Shown here in pieces: positions 23,589 to 31,854 of a DNA stretch of 34,188 bases. Source of the stretch: Flavobacteriales bacterium (GTDB lineage Bacteria > Bacteroidota > Bacteroidia > Flavobacteriales > Flavobacteriaceae); contig JAMOVT010000072.1 of assembly GCA_027061855.1 (NCBI GenBank), forward strand, positions 1-34,188, given 5' to 3'. Below the pieces are notes generated by a model, which worked only from the letters and a program-made list of their open reading frames with translations, did not search any database and was not told the DNA's origin. Each line of letters begins with the position of its first letter. The stretch's first letter is position 1. A program made the translations under genes and the position numbers.

Positions 23589-24028
23589 TTCCTCAGTTTT
23601 TTAAAAAAGCGATTCATCAATTCCTTACTTTGTTCGGCCATTATTCCACCTGTTACCTTTGTTTTGGGGTGCACCTTGCAATTCCAGTGTTTGTAACCTC
23701 TTTTTTCATCTTCGGCTGCATAGACAATCCGTCCGATTTGAGTCCAGAAAGCTGCCCCGGCACACATTTGACATGGCTCCAAAGTTACATATAAGGTGCA
23801 GTCGGGAAGATATTTGGCTCCTAAATAATTAGTAGCGGCGGTAAAAGCCAGCATTTCGGCATGAGCCGTCGGATCGTTTAATGTTTCTACTTGATTGTGT
23901 CCCTTGGCTATAATTTGGTCATTGCATACAATCACAGCACCTATGGGAACTTCTCCTTTTTGCAAAGCCAATTCGGCTTCTTGCAAAGCTTTTTTCATAA
24001 AATAGGTATCGTCAAAAGGATTTATCAT
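23585..24028 (-). CDS. tadA: TadA-type tRNA adenosine/nucleoside deaminase
   Basis: 147 residues, a cytidine-deaminase-fold zinc enzyme. HAE (56-58) provides the zinc histidine and the catalytic glutamate, and PCQMC (85-89) the two zinc cysteines. TadA converts A34 of tRNA-Arg(ACG) to inosine. Length and core fit TadA; the C-terminal portion (KRGYKHWNCKVHPKTK) differs from the E. coli form, so a general nucleoside deaminase (for example guanine deaminase) is possible. It lies 1 bp after gpsA. Confidence 0.82.
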   Translation of the reverse strand: MINPFDDTYFMKKALQEAELALQKGEVPIGAVIVCNDQIIAKGHNQVETLNDPTAHAEMLAFTAATNYLGAKYLPDCTLYVTLEPCQMCAGAAFWTQIGRIVYAAEDEKRGYKHWNCKVHPKTKVTGGIMAEQSKELMNRFFKKLRK

Positions 24029-24029
24029 A

Positions 24030-25034
24030 TCAATTTAATTGGTCTGTAAGTTCAATAAAAGTGGTTTTCGGATCGGCATTTTTATATAAAATTTTATATA
24101 CGGCATTTATAATGGGAGTTTTGGCGGGATTTTCATTTCGCTCATTGATTTTATAGGCACTTTTTACGGCATAATAACCCTCGGCTACCATTCGCATTTC
24201 TGCCATGGCCGATTTTACCGTATATCCTTTCCCGATCATGCTCCCGAACATTCTGTTTCTACTAAAAATTGAGTAGGCGGTGACCAACAAATCACCGAGA
24301 TAAGCCGAATTATCTATATTTCTTTTTCGTTTATCTACATTTTTCTTGATGAATTTTTTCATTTCGCGGATGGAGTTAGAGATCAAAACCGCTTGAAAAT
24401 TGTCTCCATAGCCCAACCCGTGAGCAATACCGGCAGCTATGGCATATACATTTTTTAGCACTGCCGCCCATTCAATTCCGTAAATATCTTTTGAGTAAGT
24501 GGTTTTAATATAATAACTGGATAAATCTTCCGACATTTTTTTTGCCATCGATTTTCGTTTGGAAGCAATGGTTAAATAGGAAAGCCGTTCCATGGCTACT
24601 TCTTCTGCATGGCAAGGACCGGCAATTACTCCCAAGCGTTTTTCGGGTACATTATGGTATTTTTTTAAATGTTCTCCAAGAATTAATAAACTTTCCGGAA
24701 CAATTCCTTTCACGGCCGAAAACACATTCTTTTCTTTCAAATCCACAGTAATTTTATCTAATTCTTCTTTCACAAAAGCAGAAGGTATAGCAATTATTAC
24801 CGTATCGGCATATTCTACAATTTCGTTAATATCCGTACTTAATTTCAGTCGTTCCGTATCAAACAAAACCTGTTGTAAGTATTTAGGATTGTGTTTATGT
24901 AATTTTAAATATTCCAATGTATAGGGGCTGCGGACATACCAGCCTACTTCGGGAAGATTTTCCATCAACATTTTTACCAGGGCTGTTGCCCAACTACCGC
25001 TTCCCAATACAGCGATTTTATGAAAATGACTCAT
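24030..25034 (-). CDS. gpsA: NAD(P)-dependent glycerol-3-phosphate dehydrogenase
   Basis: 334 residues. It reduces dihydroxyacetone phosphate to sn-glycerol-3-phosphate for phospholipid synthesis. It has the N-terminal dinucleotide motif VLGSGSWATALVKML, the GPCHAEEV substrate segment and the catalytic lysine in LKNVYAIAAGIAHGLGYGDN. I use the ATG at 25034 (MSHFHK) because the 11 residues encoded upstream are outside the family pattern. It is the first gene of the minus-strand unit gpsA-tadA-prenyl synthase. Confidence 0.93.
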   Translation of the reverse strand: MSHFHKIAVLGSGSWATALVKMLMENLPEVGWYVRSPYTLEYLKLHKHNPKYLQQVLFDTERLKLSTDINEIVEYADTVIIAIPSAFVKEELDKITVDLKEKNVFSAVKGIVPESLLILGEHLKKYHNVPEKRLGVIAGPCHAEEVAMERLSYLTIASKRKSMAKKMSEDLSSYYIKTTYSKDIYGIEWAAVLKNVYAIAAGIAHGLGYGDNFQAVLISNSIREMKKFIKKNVDKRKRNIDNSAYLGDLLVTAYSIFSRNRMFGSMIGKGYTVKSAMAEMRMVAEGYYAVKSAYKINERNENPAKTPIINAVYKILYKNADPKTTFIELTDQLN

Positions 25035-25375
25035 AGTTGTTTTGATTTTGGTAAGGTAAAGATACAAGTTTTTTGTTTTTATATTGATTGAAGATTGGTC
25101 CCCTCTAAAAATAGGTTTATGTACAGAACAAATAATTTGGTGTTTATATCTTTCTAATATGATTTTTTCTCTATTTATTTTAAACTTATAATCAGCTTAT
25201 AAAAAGAGAAAAATATCTTTTATAAAAAGGTATAGCAAAAGCTTCTTGCTGCAATTCCTTAATTAACAATCAATTACAAATATATTTTATTAGAGCCAAA
25301 CTGAAAAACGTCCTTTTAATTCACAAAAAAAAAAGTTAACTTTGTGCAGTCAAACTTTAAAAACAAAACTTAGAC
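25035..25375. other. 341-bp divergent intergenic region between gpsA and the first TonB receptor
   Basis: AT-rich, with no ORF or RNA gene recognised. It must hold promoters for both directions. For the receptor, TAACTTTG (25337-25344) fits the -7 consensus 31 nt before the ATG but lacks a correctly spaced TTG. The 12-mer ATAATCAGCTTA at 25188-25199 also occurs upstream of acpP (2647-2658). No obvious Fur-type or extracytoplasmic-sigma operator can be claimed. Confidence 0.6.
25337..25344 (+). promoter_or_regulatory. possible -7 box of the first TonB receptor
   Basis: TAACTTTG matches TAnnTTTG; the ATG follows 31 nt later. The upstream -33 position has TTTTAAT rather than TTG, so the promoter may be weak or need an activator. 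Confidence 0.5.
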
Positions 25376-28198
25376 ATGAGAACACTCAAAAATCTATTCT
25401 TATTGGCCATGATTAGTTTGATGGCTAATACGGCTTTCGGACAAGGTATTGTAAAAGGTATCGTAGTAGAAGCCGGTACAGACCAGCCCCTTCCGGGAGC
25501 TAACATTATCATCGTAGGAACCGATAAAGGAACTACGGCTGATTTTGACGGAAATTTTGTAATAGAAATTCCCGCCGGAAATCAAAAACTTAAAATTGCC
25601 TATTTGGGATACGACAACAAAATTATTGTTGTAGCTGTTCCTGAAGGACAAACTAAAAATTTGGGTAAAATTTCTTTAAAACCCGATGCTGAATCACTAA
25701 ATGAAATCGTCATTGTAGGTGTGGCCGATATTGCCAAAGACCGTCAAACGCCGGTAGCTGTTTCAACAATGAAAGCTGCTGAGATCGAAGAACGTATCGG
25801 AACCAAAGAACTTCCCGAGGTATTGAACTATACTCCTTCCGTATATGCAACCAAACAAGGAGGAGGTTTTGGAGATTCGCGAATCAATATCCGTGGGTTT
25901 GATCAACGAAATACGGCGGTAATGATTAACGGTATGCCCGTGAACGATATGGAAAACGGTTGGGTATATTGGTCCAACTGGGCAGGATTGGCCGATGTAA
26001 CTTCTGCGATGCAAGTGCAAAGAGGTCTGGGAGCTTCAAAATTAGCTATCCCTTCTGTGGGTGGAACAATTAATATTCTTACCAATTCTGCCGATATGAA
26101 AAAAGGAGGTATAATAGCCGCAACTTTTGGCAATGATAATTATAAAAAATTCTCAGCAGCTTATAATACCGGTTTAATGGAAAACGGACTTTCCGCTTCC
26201 GTACTATTGAGTAAATTCAGTGGTGACGGATATGTAGATGCTACACAAGGAGAAGGTTATACATGGTTTATTAGTTTAGGCTATAAAGTAAATGACAAAC
26301 ACAATTTAATGTTTACGGCAACAGGTGCTCCTCAATGGCATAACCAAAGATCTTATGCTCCGCCCATTAAAGATTATATTAGATATGGAGGAGAAAACGG
26401 AGAACCTAATATCCGATATAATTCAGATTGGGGATGGTATAAAGGTGAAGTATATACATGGAGAAGAAATTTTTATCATAAACCTGTTGCTTCTTTAAAC
26501 TGGGAATGGAAAATCAATGATGCTTCAAAACTTTCTACTGTTCTTTATGGCTCGTGGGGCCGTGGGGGAGGAACAGGTCCTATTGGTCAATATGTTTATT
26601 ATAAGGATTATAATCATGATGGAAATATTGAAGATAGTGAGAAATCTTATTATAAATATTACAGATTACCAAAAACTGATGAAGGAGTTTATGATTTTGA
26701 CTGGATAGAGCGCTTTAATACAGGTCAAGAAGTAATAAACTTGCCTTCATCTTATGTTGATGAATTTGGAAATCCTATTGGTCAATTTTATACTACACAA
26801 GATGGAGATGGAATGTTTACAAATAGTAGAGAAAATCATGGTTTTACCAGAAGAGCTTCAATGAACTCACATGACTGGTATGGAGTGATTATGAATTACC
26901 ATAATGATTTCAATGATAACCTTAGTTTTGATGGAGGAATAGATGGAAGGACTTATTCCGGATATCATTATCGTGTAGTTAATGATGTATTAGGAGCGGA
27001 TCGTTATTTTGATAACCGAGATATAAATCATCCTAACAGATATATTTATCCTAAAGATTTTGTTGAGGCAGAACCTTCATGGAATCCTTTTGTAAATATT
27101 AAAAATCAAGAGAAAATTGAATATTATAATCAAGGAAATGTTCGTTGGTTAGGAGCTTTCGGTCAAGTGGAATATAAAACCGAAGTTTATTCGGCCTTTG
27201 TACAAGGAGGTATTTCCAATCAACAATTCCAAAGAATAGATTATTTTAATTTACCGGAAGGCAGTCAAAAATCAGATTGGGTTTCTATGAACGGAGGAAA
27301 CATTAAAGGTGGATTTAATTATAACCTAAATGAAAATCATAATGTTTTTGTAAATGCCGGTTATTATAGCAAACAGCCTTTATTTAGAGCTGTATTCCCT
27401 AATTATACTAACAATGACACCAATGAGAATTTGAAAAATGAAACCATCCAAGCAGTAGAATTGGGTTATGGATTTAAAAATGAACATTGGAGAGTGAAAT
27501 TAAACGGTTATTTAACTTCTTGGAAAGATCGTTTTGCACAAATATCAGCAGATTTAGATGTTGATAATGATCCTAATACTCCTGATATTCGTGGAATAGC
27601 ACGTTTATATGGAATTCAAGAAATCCATAAAGGTATTGAATTGGAATCCAGAGCTAAATACGGTCCTGTGAAGATCTACGGAATGACTTCTATTGGAGAT
27701 TGGTATTATAAGGGAAATGTTACAGCTCCTTTTGTAGATGAAAATAATGATCCTATACCCGGGCAAACCAAAACACTTTATCTTGACGGTGTAAAAGTGG
27801 GTGACGCCGCTCAATTTACAGCCCGTTATGGAATAAATTACAACCCTGTAAAAGGTTTGTACTTAGACTTAAATCAATTTTATGTAGATAAACTTTATGC
27901 TAAAATTGACGCTACTCAATTTAGTCGTCCTAATCATAAAGGATCATTAGAATTACCTGCTTATAGTTTGGTAGATGCTAGTATTACTTATAAATTTGAT
28001 ATTGAAAAAGTAGGAAAAATTACTACTCGATTTACAGTTAATAATCTTTTTGATAAGAAATATATTTCAGAATCGGCTACTAATTATTTCCCTGGAGATA
28101 AACATAATAATGAAACCTGGAACGGTGTAAATACCGCAAACCGTGTATTCTTCGGTTGGGGGCGTTCTTGGAACTTTAGTGTAAAATTACGTTTCTAG
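25376..28198 (+). CDS. TonB-dependent outer-membrane receptor with carboxypeptidase-regulatory-like domain
   Basis: 940 residues. A signal peptide (1-23, ending AFGQ) is followed by a CarbopepD_reg_2-like beta-sandwich (about 24-105, with the PLPGANIIIVGTDKGTTADFDG pattern). Next come a TonB-box-like stretch (LNEIVIVGV, near 110), the plug domain (about 120-240, with INIRGFDQRN and VMINGMPVNDM) and a beta-barrel ending in an aromatic residue (SVKLRF). It should import a ligand across the outer membrane with TonB/ExbBD energy. No SusD-like partner lies nearby, so it is not a standard SusCD glycan importer; the substrate is unknown. A strong terminator follows, separating it from its paralogue. 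Confidence 0.9.
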   Translation: MRTLKNLFLLAMISLMANTAFGQGIVKGIVVEAGTDQPLPGANIIIVGTDKGTTADFDGNFVIEIPAGNQKLKIAYLGYDNKIIVVAVPEGQTKNLGKISLKPDAESLNEIVIVGVADIAKDRQTPVAVSTMKAAEIEERIGTKELPEVLNYTPSVYATKQGGGFGDSRINIRGFDQRNTAVMINGMPVNDMENGWVYWSNWAGLADVTSAMQVQRGLGASKLAIPSVGGTINILTNSADMKKGGIIAATFGNDNYKKFSAAYNTGLMENGLSASVLLSKFSGDGYVDATQGEGYTWFISLGYKVNDKHNLMFTATGAPQWHNQRSYAPPIKDYIRYGGENGEPNIRYNSDWGWYKGEVYTWRRNFYHKPVASLNWEWKINDASKLSTVLYGSWGRGGGTGPIGQYVYYKDYNHDGNIEDSEKSYYKYYRLPKTDEGVYDFDWIERFNTGQEVINLPSSYVDEFGNPIGQFYTTQDGDGMFTNSRENHGFTRRASMNSHDWYGVIMNYHNDFNDNLSFDGGIDGRTYSGYHYRVVNDVLGADRYFDNRDINHPNRYIYPKDFVEAEPSWNPFVNIKNQEKIEYYNQGNVRWLGAFGQVEYKTEVYSAFVQGGISNQQFQRIDYFNLPEGSQKSDWVSMNGGNIKGGFNYNLNENHNVFVNAGYYSKQPLFRAVFPNYTNNDTNENLKNETIQAVELGYGFKNEHWRVKLNGYLTSWKDRFAQISADLDVDNDPNTPDIRGIARLYGIQEIHKGIELESRAKYGPVKIYGMTSIGDWYYKGNVTAPFVDENNDPIPGQTKTLYLDGVKVGDAAQFTARYGINYNPVKGLYLDLNQFYVDKLYAKIDATQFSRPNHKGSLELPAYSLVDASITYKFDIEKVGKITTRFTVNNLFDKKYISESATNYFPGDKHNNETWNGVNTANRVFFGWGRSWNFSVKLRF

Positions 28199-28230
28199 TA
28201 AAAAGAAATCATTTAACCTATTGATAATTA

Positions 28231-28262
28231 ACAGTCCCGCATTTGCGGGACTGTTTTTTTGT
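28231..28262 (+). terminator. Rho-independent terminator between the two TonB receptors
   Basis: Perfect 10-bp hairpin ACAGTCCCGC/GCGGGACTGT (28231-28240 with 28245-28254), 4-nt loop, then T7. The second receptor is therefore transcribed separately. Confidence 0.92.
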
Positions 28263-28291
28263 TAAATAAATAAAAAAATACCTTCAATTAT

Positions 28292-28323
28292 TTGGTTTTT
28301 ATTATGCACGCATAGTATCTTTG
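28292..28323 (+). promoter_or_regulatory. promoter of the second TonB receptor
   Basis: TTG (28292-28294), 21-nt spacer, TATCTTTG (28316-28323), and the ATG 22 nt later. It is a full match to the Bacteroidota consensus. Confidence 0.75.
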
Positions 28324-28344
28324 TAACTCAAAAAAACAACCCGG

Positions 28345-30810
28345 ATGAGAAAAATATTATTATTAATTTTTTTATTAAGTTATATAGGAATAAACGCGCA
28401 AGAAAAACAGGATTCGGTAAAAACCGAACGTCTATTACCTGTTATCATCACTAACCTATCGGATTTTGCCAATGATAAATCCACTCCGGTTTCACTTTCA
28501 ACCTTACCGGCCAAAGAAATTGAACTGAAAGCAGGCAACCAATCCTTGCCTTCGGTTTTGTTGGGCTTGCCGTCAGTATATGTTACTCAACAAGGAGGAG
28601 GATATGGAGATGACCGCATTAACATTCGAGGTTTTGACCAGAGATATATCGCCGTTTTGATTAACGGAGTGCCGGTTAATGATATGGTGAGCGGTTGGGT
28701 TTATTGGAGTAATTGGATGAATTTAACGGATATTGCCTCTTCCGTACAAGTGCAACGCGGATTAAGTACCGTAAAACTGGCAGTTCCGGCTGTAGGAGGA
28801 AGTATTAATATTTTTACCAAATCCGCAGAGAAAACGCAAAACGGAATTTTGGGATATGAATACGGAAGCGAGGGCTATCATAAATTTTCTGCCGGATATA
28901 ATACGGGGATTTTGGATAATGGTTTGGCAGCTAGCTTCCTTCTAAGCTATTCGCAAGGAGACGGGTATGTGGATCAAACCCAGATGGAAGCCTATGCGTA
29001 TTTCTTTAATTTGGAGTATTTACCCAATGAAAAACACCGTTTTATGTTTACTCTATTCGGTTCTCCTCAATGGCATAATCAACATAATAATGCCTCTCCG
29101 TTAATAGATTATATTAACTATGGAGGTAGTTTTGAAAAACCGAATATCAAATACAACAGCGAATGGGGATACTTACAAGGTGAGGCCTATACATGGAGCA
29201 GAAATTATTTTCATAAACCGGTGGCTATCCTCAATTGGGATTATGAAATTGATTCGTCTTTACAATTGACCACTGCTTTATACGGGGCATGGGGACGAGG
29301 TGGAGGTTCCGGTCCTATTGGTGCAATCAATTATCAATATCCCAATAGTTCTGTTTTTAAAGATGAAAACGGGCAAGTGCGGTTTGATGATATTTATATA
29401 TGGAATAGTGGAGGGAATGTGCCTGATTTCGGTCCCTCACGTACTCCTTCAAACGGATTATTTATAAATGATATTTCAAATGGTTTAACTCGTTACGGCT
29501 TTATCAATAACCATAGTTGGTATGGAAGTGTAATAAATTTATCCAAAGAATTTTCTCCTGATTTTACTATGAATTTAGGACTCGATGTTCGTATCACAAA
29601 CAGCAATAGCGGGCTGGCTGTTAATGACGTTTTAGGAGCCGATGCTTATTATGATAATTTTGACATTAATCATCCCGACAGACTCATTTTCCCTAAAGAT
29701 TTTATTGACCTAAATCCCGATTGGAATGCTTTTAAAAGTATCCGGGATATTGAGAAAATCGTTTTTTATAATAGTTCTAACATTCGTTGGTTTGGTAATT
29801 ATATGCAAGTCAATTGGAAAAACGATAAATTCAAAACTTTTCTTCAAGCGGGAATTTCCGATCAACAATATCAGCGTGTGGATTATTTTAACCTTCCGCC
29901 GGATAAACAAAAATCCGGCTGGGTTTCTATCTGGGGAGGAAATATCAAAGCCGGAGCTAATTATTTCTTGACTGGAGAACAAACAATATATATAAACGGA
30001 GGTTATTTTAGTAAACAACCTCTTTTTAAAGCGGTTTTTCCCAACTATAATAATAATGAAGTAGCCGATAATATTAAAAATGAAAAGATTTCATCTTTCG
30101 AAATGGGATATAAATACAATTCCGGAAAATATCATTTGTCTTTTGGTATCTACCAAACCCTTTGGAAAGACCGTTTTGAAATGGCCAATGATTTTATCAA
30201 TAACCAAAATGTCTCAGGAAGAATGTATGGCATCGAAGAACTGCATAGAGGAATAGAAACCGAAGCAAGTTTAAATGTTGATAAGAGAATAAAAATAAAT
30301 ACTGCTATGTCTTTGGGTGACTGGAAATACAATAAGGATGTAAAAGGCGTGAAATTATATAATTTTCAACGTCAGGAAGTGGCTGTAAAGGATTATTATT
30401 TAAAAGATGTAAAAGTAGGCGATGCTCCGCAATTTACGGCTTCTTATGCCGTATATTATAAACCTGCATTGAAATGGCAATTTTATTTGGAACAAGTTTT
30501 TATCGACAAGCTTTATGCAAAAATTAATGCAGACAGTTTTTCCGACCCTAATCATAAAGGCTCCCTCCAATTGCCTGCATATAGTGTGATAAATACCGGT
30601 TTATCTTTTAATACTGAACTTAAAAATATCGGTAAAGCCTATTTTACTTTCGGGATAAAGAATCTGATGGACAAAATCTATATCAGCGAATCACAAACCA
30701 ATTATTTCCCTGATCGGAATTCATTGACTTGGAAAGGAGTGAATACACAAAATCGTGTATTTTTCGGCTGGGGAAGAACTTATAATTTCAGTATGAAATT
30801 GAAATTTTAA
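28345..30810 (+). CDS. TonB-dependent outer-membrane receptor, paralogue without N-terminal domain
   Basis: 821 residues, clearly homologous to the preceding receptor from plug to C-terminus (shared INIRGFDQR, INGxPVNDM, WVYWSNW, FGSPQWHNQ-like, VNDVLGAD and GSLQLPAYS segments). A signal peptide (1-18, ending INAQ) leads within about 15 residues to a TonB-box-like stretch (LLPVIITNL) and the plug, so the carboxypeptidase-regulatory-like domain is absent. The barrel ends SMKLKF. It looks like a tandem duplication that has diverged and lost, or never gained, the N-terminal module. It has its own promoter. The substrate is unknown but probably related to that of its neighbour. Confidence 0.9.
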   Translation: MRKILLLIFLLSYIGINAQEKQDSVKTERLLPVIITNLSDFANDKSTPVSLSTLPAKEIELKAGNQSLPSVLLGLPSVYVTQQGGGYGDDRINIRGFDQRYIAVLINGVPVNDMVSGWVYWSNWMNLTDIASSVQVQRGLSTVKLAVPAVGGSINIFTKSAEKTQNGILGYEYGSEGYHKFSAGYNTGILDNGLAASFLLSYSQGDGYVDQTQMEAYAYFFNLEYLPNEKHRFMFTLFGSPQWHNQHNNASPLIDYINYGGSFEKPNIKYNSEWGYLQGEAYTWSRNYFHKPVAILNWDYEIDSSLQLTTALYGAWGRGGGSGPIGAINYQYPNSSVFKDENGQVRFDDIYIWNSGGNVPDFGPSRTPSNGLFINDISNGLTRYGFINNHSWYGSVINLSKEFSPDFTMNLGLDVRITNSNSGLAVNDVLGADAYYDNFDINHPDRLIFPKDFIDLNPDWNAFKSIRDIEKIVFYNSSNIRWFGNYMQVNWKNDKFKTFLQAGISDQQYQRVDYFNLPPDKQKSGWVSIWGGNIKAGANYFLTGEQTIYINGGYFSKQPLFKAVFPNYNNNEVADNIKNEKISSFEMGYKYNSGKYHLSFGIYQTLWKDRFEMANDFINNQNVSGRMYGIEELHRGIETEASLNVDKRIKINTAMSLGDWKYNKDVKGVKLYNFQRQEVAVKDYYLKDVKVGDAPQFTASYAVYYKPALKWQFYLEQVFIDKLYAKINADSFSDPNHKGSLQLPAYSVINTGLSFNTELKNIGKAYFTFGIKNLMDKIYISESQTNYFPDRNSLTWKGVNTQNRVFFGWGRTYNFSMKLKF

Positions 30811-30845
30811 GTCGCTTTATTTACTTTTGTTGAAAATCAAATGGA

Positions 30846-31172
30846 ATGGATAAAGATTTTCATCAAAAGGTAGTTGAAATAGTAAAGCAAATTCCGAAAG
30901 GTAAAATTACTACTTACGGTCATATTGCCGGTTTCCTCGGTAGTAGAAGAAGTGCCCGAATGGTAGGTTGGGCACTTAACAAGCAAAAGAATAAACCGGA
31001 AGTTCCGGCACATCGCGTTGTGAATAAAAAAGGCTTGCTTACAGGTAAAATACACTTTGACGGAATCAATTTGATGCAAGAACTCTTGGAAATGGAAGGA
31101 GTGGAAATCAAAGATAATCAAGTGGTGAATATGGAAAAATATTTATGGGATCCTGTGAAGGAAATGAAATAA
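30846..31172 (+). CDS. alkyltransferase-like protein (ATL), MGMT fold without acceptor cysteine
   Basis: 108 residues, equal to the C-terminal DNA-binding domain of O6-methylguanine-DNA methyltransferase. It has the GKITTYGHIAGFLGSRRSARMVGWAL helix-turn-helix and arginine-finger region. The active-site motif reads PAHRVV (about 57-62) instead of PCHRVV, so the alkyl-acceptor cysteine is alanine. Known ATL proteins bind O6-alkylguanine without repairing it and hand the lesion to nucleotide excision repair; that is the expected role here. Of the two nearby ATGs only 30846 is in this frame. Interspersed repeats follow its 3' end. Confidence 0.9.
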   Translation: MDKDFHQKVVEIVKQIPKGKITTYGHIAGFLGSRRSARMVGWALNKQKNKPEVPAHRVVNKKGLLTGKIHFDGINLMQELLEMEGVEIKDNQVVNMEKYLWDPVKEMK

Positions 31173-31179
31173 ATTTTTT

Positions 31180-31225
31180 GTCATTCAGAATGCAGCGACC
31201 GCCGGGAGCGCAGTGAAGAATCTCT
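31180..31225 (+). repeat. interspersed repeat copy 1 (GTCATTCAGAA...GTGAAGAATCTC)
   Basis: The sequence runs from GTCATTCAGAATGCAGCGA to GCAGTGAAGAATCTCTC. This is the pattern of a short repeat scattered in many Bacteroidota genomes. It lies in the convergent gap between ATL and the GNAT gene and can pair with the inverted copy at 31310-31344. Confidence 0.75.
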
Positions 31226-31309
31226 CATTTGTCCTTCAAATGACTGGCGGAAGGACCGTGTCCCCAATTGATTGGGAAATAATCTAAAAAATTGAATATT
31301 TATTATATA

Positions 31310-31344
31310 AGATTCTTCGGTCGCTGCGCTCCCTCTGAATGACA
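31310..31344 (-). repeat. interspersed repeat copy 2 (inverted)
   Basis: AGATTCTTCGGTCGCTGCG through CTCTGAATGAC is the reverse complement of the copy 1 pattern. Copies 1 and 2 form an imperfect inverted repeat with an arm of about 40 bp around an 84-bp centre, which may act as a bidirectional terminator. Confidence 0.75.
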
Positions 31345-31347
31345 CCG

Positions 31348-31411
31348 TCATTCAGAACACTCTATCATTCAGAACGTAGCGATTACAGAGAGCGAAGTGA
31401 AGAATCTCTCT
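31348..31411 (+). repeat. interspersed repeat copies 3a (partial) and 3b
   Basis: TCATTCAGAAC occurs at 31349-31359 as a partial head, then a full copy runs from 31365 (CATTCAGAACGTAGCGATT) to GTGAAGAATCTCTC near 31411, just before the GNAT stop codon. Head duplication within the copy suggests slippage or nested insertion. Confidence 0.7.
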
Positions 31412-31419
31412 TTCAATCA

Positions 31420-31854
31420 TTACAACTCCTTACACATCTTATAATGTGGAATCCCTACTTCCATAAACTCCTCACCTTCTTTTTTGTAACCCAATTTTTC
31501 ATAAAAAGGTATAGCGGTTTTTCTGGCATGCATTTCGATTTTTTTATACCCCAGATTTTTTACCTGCTGTTCGGCAAATTGTACAAGACTTTTTCCCAGC
31601 CCTTTTTTTTGATGCTCGGGATGAACAGCCATTTGACGTAATTTAACGCTGAGATTGTCAAGAATTTTGAATTGAACCGAAGCCAGCGCTTCCTCATTCT
31701 CATTAAAAATACCGAATATGATTTCCTCCTTGTCACCTTCCAGATTTTCATCAAAAAGATTCATTCCCAGAGGTTTTCTCAAAACCAAATCTCTCAATAA
31801 AAGCACGGATTGATACTCCGGACTCTCAGTGGTTATTTTTTTGATCTTGTGCAT
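31420..31854 (-). CDS. GNAT-family N-acetyltransferase
   Basis: 144 residues, one GNAT domain that uses acetyl-CoA. The acetyl-CoA pyrophosphate-binding motif is in RQMAVHPEHQKKGLGKSL (motif A, QKKGLG), and the C-terminal motif B has ARKTAIPFYEKLGYKKEGEEF. The substrate is unknown; the general shape resembles ElaA-like members. The start overlaps the end of the ppx-like gene by 29 bp, so it is the last gene of the minus-strand unit. Its stop lies about 10 bp from the repeat cluster. Confidence 0.85.
   Translation of the reverse strand: MHKIKKITTESPEYQSVLLLRDLVLRKPLGMNLFDENLEGDKEEIIFGIFNENEEALASVQFKILDNLSVKLRQMAVHPEHQKKGLGKSLVQFAEQQVKNLGYKKIEMHARKTAIPFYEKLGYKKEGEEFMEVGIPHYKMCKEL

Noticed and set aside
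25376-30810. SusC/SusD polysaccharide utilisation locus
   Set aside because: Neither receptor is followed by a SusD-like lipoprotein gene, and no glycoside hydrolase or sensor lies nearby.
31339-31641. 100-codon plus-strand ORF beginning with SFRTLYHSERSDYRERSEES
   Set aside because: The start is a translation of the interspersed repeat and the rest is antisense to the GNAT gene.
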